A stretch of DNA of 64,000 nt from Voacanga thouarsii (Eukaryota > Streptophyta > Magnoliopsida > Gentianales > Apocynaceae), in the NCBI GenBank assembly GCA_026120185.1, contig JANUWF010001193.1:620001-684000 (forward strand), read 5' to 3'. This document shows, piece after piece, positions 1-14,932 of this stretch (positions are counted from its first letter, which is position 1; every line of letters begins with the position of its first letter). The notes below the pieces were generated by a model. It was not told where the DNA came from. It was given only the letters and a program-made list of their open reading frames with translations, and searched no databases. The translations under genes were made by a program, and so were the position numbers.

Positions 1-2319
1 CACTGCAGCTTGGATTGCAAGGAAGGGAAGGTAAGTAATCACACCTGCAATAGTGTATGAAGAGGCTCTGTAGGCATTGTGAGAGGTTTCACGGACAAAG
101 ATGAAGCGTTCTTGAATGAAAGCTGGGACAGCATCATTGGAAGAAAAGAAAAAGAGACAGACTGTGAAAATAAAGAAACTCAGGCGATCTGTAATTCCTT
201 GCATGGACGTTGGTGGATGCCAAAACATGGTAGCCATCATGATGCCCATTACTGTGAGCACCATGAGTCTTGAGAGGAAAAGTTCTGGGGTACGCCTGAT
301 GTTTATGAAGTTGCGTCGCATGAGAATCCCAGTCTCTGCAAAGAAGTTGTTCGCAAATTTTGGGCCAAGATATTGATAAGCCATATTGTTCTGAGCAACA
401 TCGGGGGTCAGATAGTCGTTCTCATTGACAGTGTAGTCGCTGCTACGAGGCGTTGGAGTGCCTTGAAACATGTCACTGGAGTTGGCATAGTAGAGTGGTG
501 ATGGACTGCAAAAGAGTATCAGAAAAGCAATTGCATGAGATCCAATTTCAAAGTTTATATTAAAAACAGTTCTCATCTGAAATTTTGGCTGCATGAATCC
601 AGATGCTGGAATTGGTATCAGAGCAAAAATTGAATCGTTAATTTGTATGTTTCAAATTTTGGGGCAGGAGTTTCATAGCTTTCAAATTCAGGATGGAGGG
701 AATTATTATTACCTCAACACATCCTGATTTCTGTGTACTGTATGCTGCTTAGGTGTGAATTTTAGAGCTTGCATAATTCCACTATGGCTCCAAGACCTTG
801 ATGTGTTCCATGGACTCTTCACACTATTATCAAAGCCATCATCTGTCCCTGCTTGTAAGTGAAGGCGTTTGCTTGACTTGTCACCACCTCCAGCCGCCTG
901 ATGACGGGAAGGCTGAGGTTGGGCAGGTGATGGAAGGATAGTTGAAGCTGACATCTCATCAAACAATGGGGGAGGCTTCATGCCAGTAAGAGCAAACTCA
1001 GCAAGAGCCTCAACTCCATGCTCAGACTGATCATACTCCTGGATTACATCAATAAGGTATTCTATTGAGCTTTCCCCCTTTGGAACTTTGCGCCCCATTC
1101 TCCCAAGATGTAGGCTCACATCTTTAGGGGATCCTTGATACATCGACTGTCCTCGAGCTAAGATTATAAGATGATCAAGAAGTAACTGGATACGGTATGA
1201 AGGCTGATGGATTGAAAGAATTACATTGCTGCCCGTGCGGGCAATATCATGTACTTTCTCAATCACACTGTAAGCACTGGTGGAATCAAGACCTGAAGTA
1301 GGTTCATCCAGGAAGAGCAATGTCGGTCCATGTATAATATCAACACCTATAGAGACCCTTCTTCGCTCACCTCCAGATACCCCTCGAGTCCCTTCATCGC
1401 CTATATAAGTGTTCCTAGATGCCTGCAGCCCGAAACAACGATCCAGAAATGAAGTTAGTAAAAACTACCAAACCTCTTTGTCTGCATAAGCAAGGAATGA
1501 TGGAAGATGATGGAAGAAAATCATTAGACGGCATTTAGTTGATTAGCACTACAGGTTTTCATCTTCATTATTTTTGCATTATAAACTCAGCTGGGAGAAG
1601 CCTGGCATCGTACGAGGTACAAAAGTAACAGACACCCAAGCACAACCCAACTGCATTAACTAAATTTCTTAATGCTACTACAGATGCAACTGTTCTAGCG
1701 TTTACCTGTTCAACTTGCAAAAAAGCCATGATAAAGGAAACTGAAATGGTGGAATAGAATATGCTTTTCCATTCTGCAGTATTCTGTTATGTGACATGAA
1801 GGAAATTAGCAGGAACTAGAGGTATTAACTTACGGACAAACCAAGCTGCTCGATCAGCCTCTCTACCCGTTGCTTTTTCTCTGTCCTAGAGATCGAGCCC
1901 AATCTGAAATCAGCAGCGAACATCAGCGTTTCATAGACTGTGAGCAAGGGGAAGAGCCTATCATCCTGCATTATATATGCTGAAGTCCTCTTAATCAAGC
2001 TTGGGCTAACATCCACCCCATCCAGGGACACCCTGCCCCTGAGGCTTCCACTTGCAATTCGTCCAGCCAAACCATCCAAAAAGGTAGATTTGCCAGCACC
2101 GCTAGGACCCATGACTGCGGTGATGCATCCTTTTGGTGCATAGCCAGTGATCTTATGTAATAAATCGACTTCCATTTTCACCCATTTTCCATCGATATCC
2201 TTGTGTTGCTTTATCACAGTGTACGTAAGGTTTGAGAACTCGACCCCACCGCTGAAATTGGCATGTTTCCTAATGTCGATCACTGCATCCGGACGATGGC
2301 TATGAGCAACATGTCCCAT
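1..2319 (-). CDS. ABCG-subfamily half-size ABC transporter (partial, 3' end outside window)
   Basis: Membrane ABC transporter of the plant ABCG (WBC) half-size group, which exports lipids or hormones as dimers. Readable exons: 2319-1834, 1422-713 and 505-1 (open at the window edge). Exon 1 has Walker [10 protein letters not shown] at residues 71-79 and a Q-loop in AYIMQDD. Exon 2 opens with [11 protein letters not shown], then the ABC signature [12 protein letters not shown], Walker [14 protein letters not shown] and H-loop SIHQP, so the nucleotide-binding domain is complete. Exon 3 encodes the start of the transmembrane domain ([20 protein letters not shown], then hydrophobic helices). The order NBD-TMD is typical of ABCG proteins. 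The sequence looks closest to the ABCG17/18/19 and STR/STR2 clade, but I cannot choose between them. The start is the first ATG of a frame that runs directly into the NBD. The rest of the TMD lies beyond position 1. Confidence 0.93.
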
Positions 2320-4381
2320 TTCAGACTAACTGTGGGACTATTCAAGAACCTGAAGGAAGAAATATTGGATGGGAGAGAAAATGGAGTCAAGACTAATTCT
2401 GAAGACCTAAATTTGTTATGTCTACTGGGGTCTCCCAATTATTTTGGATGCCCTGAAGGGGAATTAAAAGAAGGAAATTGAAGAAAAGGACCTGTACAGC
2501 TGGGGGACACCTCCAAAGCTTCCTTATGCCTATTTACCATTGAGGAATCCGTTCCAGTTGTTTTGATCGAAAAGAAAAAAATGCCTTCTTGTTTCCTTCA
2601 TCCATTGGCTTCAACTGTTCGTTTCTGTCTACCCAATCCTGACAAACCTTTCATCAATCTTTTCCTCCAAACCATCGTGGTTGTATATGCAGATGGCTAA
2701 TGGTTACAATAGTATAGTTCCTACAGCTTACAGCAAATATACCAGTTCAGGTCGATTATAAAGGAGCATATAACTTGGGCAAATATAGAAGAACTGTGAC
2801 ACAGAATTGCCATCTTTTCCAATTAAATTTGTCATCTGGGCTGAGCTCTTTTGGCCTTGGATGTAAGGCTTCAAAAACATGCGGTCAAAATGCATATTTG
2901 TCCCAGTCATTCTAATAATCCATGCTACTTCCGCAAAAGGAAATAAAGTTGTCAACTTCAGCTGAGCTTTCTTAGTGCAAACTCTCCTCTTGTGGTCGTT
3001 TCTGTGTATACCTTGCGGGCATTGATGCAATCTTACGGAGAAAAATAGCGTAACTGAGCTGATTGGCCAAAAACAAGTTTGATTTCTGAGCTTTTGCTGA
3101 ACCGCTATACGTGCTTTGTTTCCATACTCCATCTCTCATCTGCTAACTTCGGCCAATAAATTCCGGCAGCACCTTGAGTCCTTGTGTACATAGTTATCGC
3201 TTACAAATACAAAAGATTCTTGAACTTTTCAGATTCACTGCGTAGGGAGTAGCAGAAAGCAGAGTGCTACTTCAACATTACCTCAATTTCTCCTGTGTCC
3301 CTCAAGAACAAATTTTGATCATCAACTCATCGTATTCAGCATAAGAAACAAAGCTCTATCACATTGAAAACAATGGGTAAATCAACCAGTAAACAGATGA
3401 GGTTTCCGTTTCTTACACCATTTCACGTGCATTCAACTGGTCACGGACAAACCACGAACATGGTGATCGGATGGTAATTCTTGGGTACTCATCATTTTGA
3501 GTGGCTAGGTTCGAATGAAAAGTAAAATCTATCAATTATTAATTAAGCATATTATGAGATAGAGACTATTAACTTATATTGATCTATAATGCTAAATTTC
3601 AATAGAGTTTGTAAGATAACATATTATATATGTTAGTAAGAGTTATAGTAACTTAATAATCGATGACTTAATTGGGCTAAGTCCCAATAAATCTATGGGC
3701 ACGAATCAGGATTTTGAATTTGGAAGGGCATAATCATAAAAGAAATACAAGGGATAATATCATAAATTTTTTAAAAAAAATTAAGGGACAAAAACGAAAA
3801 AAAAAAATTCACCTTTTTAAAAGATTATTTTTTTAAAGAAAAAATTATCTTTAAAGTTTTAGTGATGGATACCACATGTATCTCTAAATCCATCTTTATA
3901 GTTGGTAATTATTTTTTAAAAAATTAAACATTTAATGAAGGAATATATTGCATAAGACTTGTAATAAAAATTATAGAATAGTTTAAATTTATTCAGTTTA
4001 TTATGAAATAAAATAGAAAATAAGAATAAAATACAGAATAGAATCTTGATTTTATGTTGTATATCTTGTAATTTATTTTCTTTACAAAACTCTAAGACAA
4101 AGATGATAAGGGCGTTCGTGATATAGAATAGTAACAAAAAAAAAAGAAATGAAACGAATAGGAAAAAGAAAAACAACTCAAGCTGGGGGAACGACAGCGT
4201 TTCTCTATTCAGCAGATCTCCCGGCCCTCGAGTGGCTGGGCAAGCACAAGCATCAGGAATACGATGTCGTTCAGAAGGCCTAAATCCTCATAAATCCTAC
4301 ACACTGCGTCAGTTCATCGGCAGTGTCTTTCTGCCCTGCTCTGTTCTTGAAAGATTTGGCTCACTCCTTCACTCACCGTTA
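2320..4381. other. Intergenic region between divergently transcribed ABCG and At4g37920-like genes
   Basis: Both neighbours are transcribed away from this stretch, so it holds both promoters and 5' leaders. An open frame on the minus strand at 2728-3132 has no family resemblance and no splice context, and I do not call it a gene. From about 3510 to 4170 the sequence is strongly AT-rich with A-runs. Nothing else recognised. Confidence 0.6.
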
Positions 4382-7300
4382 ATGGCCCTACGAAGCTTTG
4401 AAACAATCTTTGCCACCACCACCACTGCCAAACCTTTTTTGTGCACTACAATCTTCTTCCCTTTCCATGCAGAGTTACCTCTAACTCCATCCAAAATTTC
4501 CACCTTATCCTCTTCATTCCTCAAGCATTCCAACGCCTACACTCCCACAAGCCCAACAAAAGGTGCTCCGATGACCAGTAAGTATATGGTGTCAGCTCTC
4601 TTCTTTTGTTTCAAATTCGTGGTTTCTGTTGTTAATTGTTTTTATTTATTTATTTACTACTTACTTTGGTGTAGGATTATGTGTTAGCAGTGTGGCTCCT
4701 GCATCTGTAGAGGACCAAGTTGAGGTTGAAGTTGCAGAGGGATTTACAATGACCGAATTCTGTGATAGGATGATTGAAGTGTTCTTGAATGAGAAACCCA
4801 AGTCAAAAGATTGGAGGAAGTATTTGGTGTTTAGAGAGGAGTGGAAGAAATACAGGGATAGGTTTTATGCTCGGTGTTCTACACGAGCTGATGCCGAAAA
4901 TGATGCCGCGATGAAGCAAAAGCTTATTTCTTTAGGAAGGAAAGTAAAGAAGGTAGGTTCAAAACTTTTATTGCCAAATTTTTATTTTTCAGATGACGTA
5001 TTAATTATTAGACTCGATTGAAGTTGAATATATTTTTGGACTAGAATTTGATCACCAATGAGCAATGCAGATTGATGAGGAGATGGAAAGACACACTGAA
5101 CTCCTCAAAGAGATACAAGATAGCCCAACAGACTTAAATGCCATTGTTGCTAAAAGGCGCAAGGATTTCACTGACGAATTCTTTCGCCATCTTACTCTGC
5201 TTTCAGAAACATATGATGGTTTGGAGGACCGAGATGGTAATACATGTTGCCCCTTGTCATTCTAAGCTGCTAACTGCTCTAAATTAGGAAACAACAGAAG
5301 GGTCATTAATGTATTTGTGAGATTCTTTTGAGTTAATCTGTTAATTGTTGCAATATCTTGTCAACAACAGGATATTGATTTACCTACAGCAAGTCTTGCA
5401 GCCCTTTACCTGGATGAATGAACACTTTACATGTGCTGAACTATCATGTATAATTACAATGGATGCTTACTTCAATTGGTATAATTAAATACTTTACCAA
5501 GCATACGAAGATTGTCATGCACCCAGCTGTTACTAGTTCAAGATGAAGTCTTTATTCAACAGAGATGAATTCTAGGACAAGAAGATGGAAATATTTAGTC
5601 CCTTTGAGGCTGAGAACTGGGGAATGGTATGGAAATACATGCTCCCCACTCTCCTTGCCCATAAGCAAATGGGTTGATTTACTTCAAATGGTACAAACAC
5701 AGCCATGAGATGAATTGGAAAGCCACCTTCCTTTTCTTTTATTCTTGATTACTTTGTAACTAGTAGTTTTGGTTTGGTCAGTTGGGAATGAAAAATATGT
5801 TCATTTCATAGACTCTCAGGTTATCACTTCATTGGTTATGCAGCTGTTGCCAGACTCGGGGCCAGATGCTTGACAGCAGTAAGTGCTTATGATAACACAC
5901 TCGAGATTGTGGAGACTCTAGATTCTGCACAAGCTAAATTTGATGATATCTTGAACTCACCTTCAATGGATGTGGCATGTGAAAAGATCAAAAGCCTTGC
6001 CAAGGCAAAAGAACTTGACTCTTCTTTGATCCTATTGGTAAACAGCGCATGGGCTTCTGCAAAAGAGTCCACTACTATGAAAAATGAGGTATGGCACATT
6101 AGTTTCTACAGATGCTTTGTAGCAATGTGATGATGCTTTCTGATTAAGAGGTATGATATTTAAAATCATGAAATAGGTCTGTCTCATTGAAATTCAACAA
6201 TCTGTTGTGTTATAAACTTTGGTTCATCCTTTTACTGCAGCTTCGCTGAGTTCTTTTCAAAAGTTGAATCCCATAATTTGTGCTGATAATAGTCAACTTA
6301 AATTAAAACTCTCCTCATTTGAGATGTATTAGCTTGACGTTGAAATTTTGTGTTGTAGATTGCTTCTTACTTCGAAGTATATTAAAAGATGAGGCTAGAA
6401 AACTCTCAATGATTTTATATTCCTATTTTTACTGATTGTCACCTAATGATTATACTTGTGTTTATGTGAGTAAACCAATGTAGACTTCTGCATCGTCTCA
6501 TTCCCAATGCCAGCTTCAGTCTAGTGTCTTATAGTGTTTTAGATTGCTTGCTAGAACATGTTAATATCATCAAATGAAAGGATCTTGAACTTTAGAAGAA
6601 ATATGGTTTACTCATAGACTAGGCACTGGATTCTTGGTTTCCTCAGTCCATCTTACTCTGCCCCTCATCCCAAACACGATTAAGACTCCAGGGGGAAACA
6701 AAAGACCGGGGGGGGGGGGGGATGTGGAAATAGAGGCTGGTTACTGCCTGTTTCAGACAACGTGTTTTTGAGACATTGAAACTATTGCTGATTACAACAA
6801 CATTCCTTGTTAACAAATAATAGTGTGCCTCAAAAGCGTCAAATTTGTTATGCATCTATTCAACTTTTAAAATTATCCTTTCATTGTTATTCTACTTCCA
6901 CATTCGCAGAAAATGGGGACTTTTGCCTCGTAAACCTCAATTTTGTTCTTCTGATTTCTGGCTTTTATATGTATTTACGTTTAATTTGCTTGACCGCTCG
7001 ACTTGTATTTGGTGTCCTTAACAGCAGACTTATAATCGCAGGTGAAGGAAATAATGTATCGCCTATATAAGGCCACACAGAGTAGTTTAAGGAGCATTGC
7101 TCCGAAAGAAATAAAGTTAGTCAAGTATTTATTGAACATCATAGATCCTGAGGAGAGATTTTCAGCATTGGCTACAGCATTCTCCCCTGGTGATGAGTGT
7201 GATATCAAGGATCCAAATGCTATTTACACGTAATAGGACTTGATACTTCTAAAATTTTCCTCCCATTATCTGCTTTTATTGAATTTGACCATGCTTATCC

Positions 7301-7531
7301 TTCGTCCTTTTCCCTTGCTAGAACAGTACTCCCAAGGAGCTACACAAGTGGATTAAGATAATGCTGGATGCATACAACCTGAACAAGGAAGAGACGGAAA
7401 TCAGACAAGCTGGGAAGATGAATCATCCTGTTGTTATCCACAGGCTCTTTGTTCTGAAGGAAACCATTGAAGAGGAATACTTGGAAAAAGATGTCACAGC
7501 AGAAAAAGAAGCAACATCAGAGAATTCATGA
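4382..7531 (+). CDS. Plastid-targeted protein, homologue of Arabidopsis At4g37920 (function unknown)
   Basis: Six exons: 4382-4577, 4675-4952, 5071-5236, 5844-6088, 7042-7229, 7327-7531, giving 425 residues. All junctions are GT..AG and the total is an exact multiple of three. The mature part (EGFTMTEFCDRMIEVFLNEK, DFTDEFFRHLTLLSETYDGL, PKELHKWIKIMLDAYNLNKE) closely matches the protein annotated in Arabidopsis as 'uncharacterized protein At4g37920, chloroplastic', sometimes labelled endoribonuclease E-like. I see no catalytic motif and assign no reaction. The first 60 or so residues are rich in Ser/Thr/Pro and poor in acidic residues, like a chloroplast transit peptide. I chose the ATG at 4382. 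An in-frame ATG at 4232 would add 50 residues and is less likely. The body is mostly charged and helical, with no membrane segment. Confidence 0.92.
6708..6721 (+). repeat. Poly-G tract in intron 4 of the At4g37920-like gene
   Basis: Uninterrupted G run in the long intron 6089-7041. Length is liable to sequencing error. No coding effect. Confidence 0.8.
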
Positions 7532-8293
7532 GAAGTATTCGACCTTGAGGTCGTGGCATATCTGCTGAATTGTCTCTCATCCTACAACTGTTCGTCGTCA
7601 ATGAATTTTGAAATCTTGATTGGGATAGCGATCTCAAGTCAGTCATCTGCTTGCTGCTTGCAACTTGATGGTTGAAGCTAAGAACCGACGCTTATAATTG
7701 TTTCTGTCAGGATAGCATTTGAGGGATGCAGTTTGAGGTGACTTTTCTTCTTTTTTCAGCAAATTCATCTTTGCTGTTGTATTGATGTATAGTTTTGGAT
7801 ATGTAGACTGTACATGAATTTGGAGATCACCAAAACGCTCATGGTTGCTGCTATACTTGTTGCACATTTCCTAAGAAATTTTGCTGATGGCACATCCATG
7901 GACACCAAATGGAAAATCTGCTCCTAAGCATATTAGAGCCGAACTCTTATGAATTTCACACCCAAAGACACAAATTTGGGAGTATCAAATTTACCAAACA
8001 TCGCACCAACGAGGCAACACAATGCTATGTACTCGATTCTTTTGAGGAAGAAAATTGAAATTTTAATTTTGAATGATTTTTAATATATTAATTTTTTGTC
8101 TATTTTGTATATAGACATAATTTTCGATTTATATGTGAGGTTTAAGTGAGATTAAAGAAAGAATATAATGTATTGTAAAAATATGATAGTTTTTAAAAAT
8201 AAAAATTATTTAAATTAGAATAAAATTTTAGATTAAAAAGAATTTATGTTAAAATAAGGTCATAGTAAACTGGAATTAATAATTTATTACATA
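7532..8293. other. 3' flank of the At4g37920-like gene and AT-rich spacer
   Basis: The first 300-350 bases look like 3' UTR. From about 8040 the sequence becomes AT-rich without reading frame or repeat that I recognise. No gene seen. Confidence 0.6.
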
Positions 8294-8300
8294 GGCCCAT
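8294..8300 (-). promoter_or_regulatory. Site II-like motif (TGGGCC on the minus strand) upstream of mtHSP70
   Basis: GGCCCAT lies about 215 bases before the mtHSP70 start codon. TGGGCY site II motifs bound by TCP factors are common in promoters of mitochondrial and housekeeping genes in plants. Motif seen, function inferred. Confidence 0.4.
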
Positions 8301-8363
8301 CGAGCCCTTCTCACAAAATTGGAGAATAACCTCCTTTTAAGGGCAAAGCCTACCAAAATTTTA

Positions 8364-8370
8364 AGGGTTT
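8364..8370 (-). promoter_or_regulatory. Telo-box-like motif (AAACCCT on the minus strand)
   Basis: AGGGTTT about 145 bases before the start codon and 64 bases after the site II-like motif. This pairing is frequent in growth-associated plant promoters. Short motif, so chance occurrence is possible. Confidence 0.35.
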
Positions 8371-8513
8371 CCCCTTGCTCAAGAAAATGAATCCTGGGAC
8401 TTCTCAGTTCAAAAAGTCATCTGTATATGCTGAGGGGCTGACGCTTAAACCCAGGCTTAAAACCTGTGAGCAAGGGGTTTCTTGCTGAGAAGGAGAAGAA
8501 GCATCATATTCCC

Positions 8514-12525
<4,012 letters not shown>

Positions 12526-14646
12526 AGTTCTCTAGCTGAACAGAATTACATAAATCCCAGATGAGCAAATTTTTTGATCCAGACATTTGCCTAATTAGAA
12601 GCCAGAATTTCTTAGCATTGAGGAATCAAGGCATGTAGAGGCCAAAACATTGGTCAGAACAACTATTATTATTGTTTTCCACAAATGTTCTTTATATTTA
12701 TATGCTTGTTTGGAGTGGCTGGAGAATGAGTGCCATATATCATATTTGTTGATCAAATTTAGTGGCTGTTACTACCTCTGATAGGAAGAGGAAATGAAAT
12801 GCTCATTGGTGACTTTGTCTTATTTTACAAGCAGTTGCTGAAAAAGGCAAGAATGGACGAAAACAACAGGCTATGGCACACAGCTCCAAAACTGCTAACG
12901 TTTCTATAAATTTTTCTGTTTAAAAGAGAAGATCAAGTGACGCAAGTCTTGGGCAACTTTCGGTTTCTTTCGTTAAGCTTACTCAACAAAATACTTGCAC
13001 GAAACAAAACAAACTCAACCCTTTCTCGAGGAGAGGATGAATCATGGAAAGGTTATGGAGGGGCTTAGGATGGTAATGTTTGTTGAGGGCACGAAAGGGT
13101 CGAAACGGCCCTGCTTTGGCCCTAAAGGGTATCGACTTGTACTGCATTTTCTTGAATGGGTAGTACACTAGTACACTGCTAAAATGGATTGGTTTGTGAC
13201 GTTTGTCCAAATAACAAACTCCAGCGAACACCGGTTGCTCTCCTAGGTCCTACCCCACCTTTCTTTTATATGCTACGGTATTTGACTAGGGAGAACCATG
13301 AAGATAATTTGGGTCCCTGTATAGGAGAAAATATTAAAAAGAGATATTAAACGAGGAAGATAAGATAATATTTTTTTGTTTTAAAATATAAATATTTATT
13401 TGTGAAATTTTTTTATTTTATTTAAAAATATATTTTTAAAATTAATGATTAATTTCTTTTTATTTTACTCTCGTTTATTATAAGTTAATTGTATAATTTT
13501 TCAAAACTCTTCTTTCGTCTTACTTCTTGGGAATTTTTACTAACCAACAACTATCATGTTTTTAATATGGGTAGAATATAAATTTTATCTAAATTGTAAT
13601 ATTATCACTCTTAATTTGTGTGTAAAAGATTTCATAAATAAATATTTTAAAACGGAGAGAGTGCTTATTTTTATATTTAGTTTGTAAAGGTAAAATAATA
13701 AATATTAAAAGAGATACTAGTATTAAATATAGAAGATATAAAGGTGAAAGAGAAAGCATTAAAAGCTTGTATTAGACAAATGGTTTGTAAAGGTAGAAGT
13801 AAAGGTAAAAAAGAAAATATTAAAGGAGATTTACGTCTTGTTTGATTGAACTAAAATAAAATTTAAATTTTATTTTATTTTATAATTAATTCATTTTATT
13901 TTATTTTAAATGGACTGGAAATTTAAGTAGAGAAAAACAAATATGGGAATTTTCCTTTTACATTTACTTTCTTTTCTAAATTCCTTTATAAATTATACAA
14001 TTATCTCCATTTTGTTTCCTTCTTTCTTTTCATTCCACCCAAGTTAGATTAAATGCATAATTTATTTTAACAAGTATTCCATGGTTTTAGCAAGATATTG
14101 TTACTGATCATAGCATGTGAAAGTTAATATTTAAATAAAATCTAATTAAAGTTAAATTATATGTGCGAATATGATTTTTTTTTTTTCTCTTTCTCTCATT
14201 TTTTTCTAATTCTCTCTAAATTTTTATATTTTCAAAAATAAATAAATATATGACACAAAATGTTAGATCTCTTACCAAAAATGATAATTCAACTCTGACA
14301 AAAATTATAGTAATAATTCAATTAATAAAAACTTCCACTCTTAGAAACTAAATAATAATTGAATTTGCAAGAGTTTAATTTTGAAATTTATTAATTATGA
14401 AGAATTTCTTTCCAATCTAAAATTAAACTTTAATTTAAATAATTTTTATTTTTAAAAAATTATTATATATTAATAAGGATACCATAATTTTTTATTTGTA
14501 ATCGATAAATAAATAAGAATAGAAAAGTAATGATTTTTGTTTTAGGAAATTTTAATTACGTCCTGGAAAATTAAAAACCTGTACTTACTTCATCACCTTC
14601 GATTGTACTGGTAATTGCGTGTATGGGCAAAGCGGAGTGTGGAAAT
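12526..14646. other. AT-rich intergenic region between mtHSP70 and the GRDP gene
   Basis: The mtHSP70 3' UTR probably covers the first 200-300 bases. From about 13320 to 14560 the sequence is very AT-rich with scattered A/T runs. No coding frame, RNA gene or clear terminal repeats found. A phrase CTTGTTTGATTGAA near 13846 resembles one end of a Tourist-like MITE, but I could not find the partner end. Confidence 0.55.
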
Positions 14647-14653
14647 TATAAAT
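14647..14653 (+). promoter_or_regulatory. TATA box candidate of the GRDP gene
   Basis: TATAAAT lies about 285 bases before the GRDP start codon. An apparent leader intron at 14819-14920 (GTAAGC..TTAAG) lies between, so the spliced 5' UTR would be short, about 150 bases. Confidence 0.45.
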
Positions 14654-14932
14654 GCCCACTCTCATCCATTCCAGGAAACCACAAAAGCCAAATACCTCTT
14701 CGTTCTGTAGCAGCGTCAAAATTTGATTTGATCAAGCTAGCGTACTTCGTTACCGTTGCCGGAGAGACTTTCCGGTGATATCTTGATATCAGGCTGAACA
14801 ATTCAACTCATTCGGAAGGTAAGCACAATGAAAATTTTGTTTTCAATAATTGGGCTGACATGAAGGATTGCTTTAATGAATTTCAAGAAAAAAAAGTTCA
14901 GAATTTCGCTGTGTGTTAAGGTGACGACAAGG

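Noticed and set aside
2728..3132. 134-codon minus-strand open frame
   Set aside because: No recognisable family, atypical composition, no splice context. It lies in the shared promoter region of two real genes.
3916..4176. 86-codon minus-strand frame rich in Phe/Leu
   Set aside because: Product of AT-rich DNA (poly-A on the + strand); low-complexity hydrophobic translation, not a membrane protein gene.
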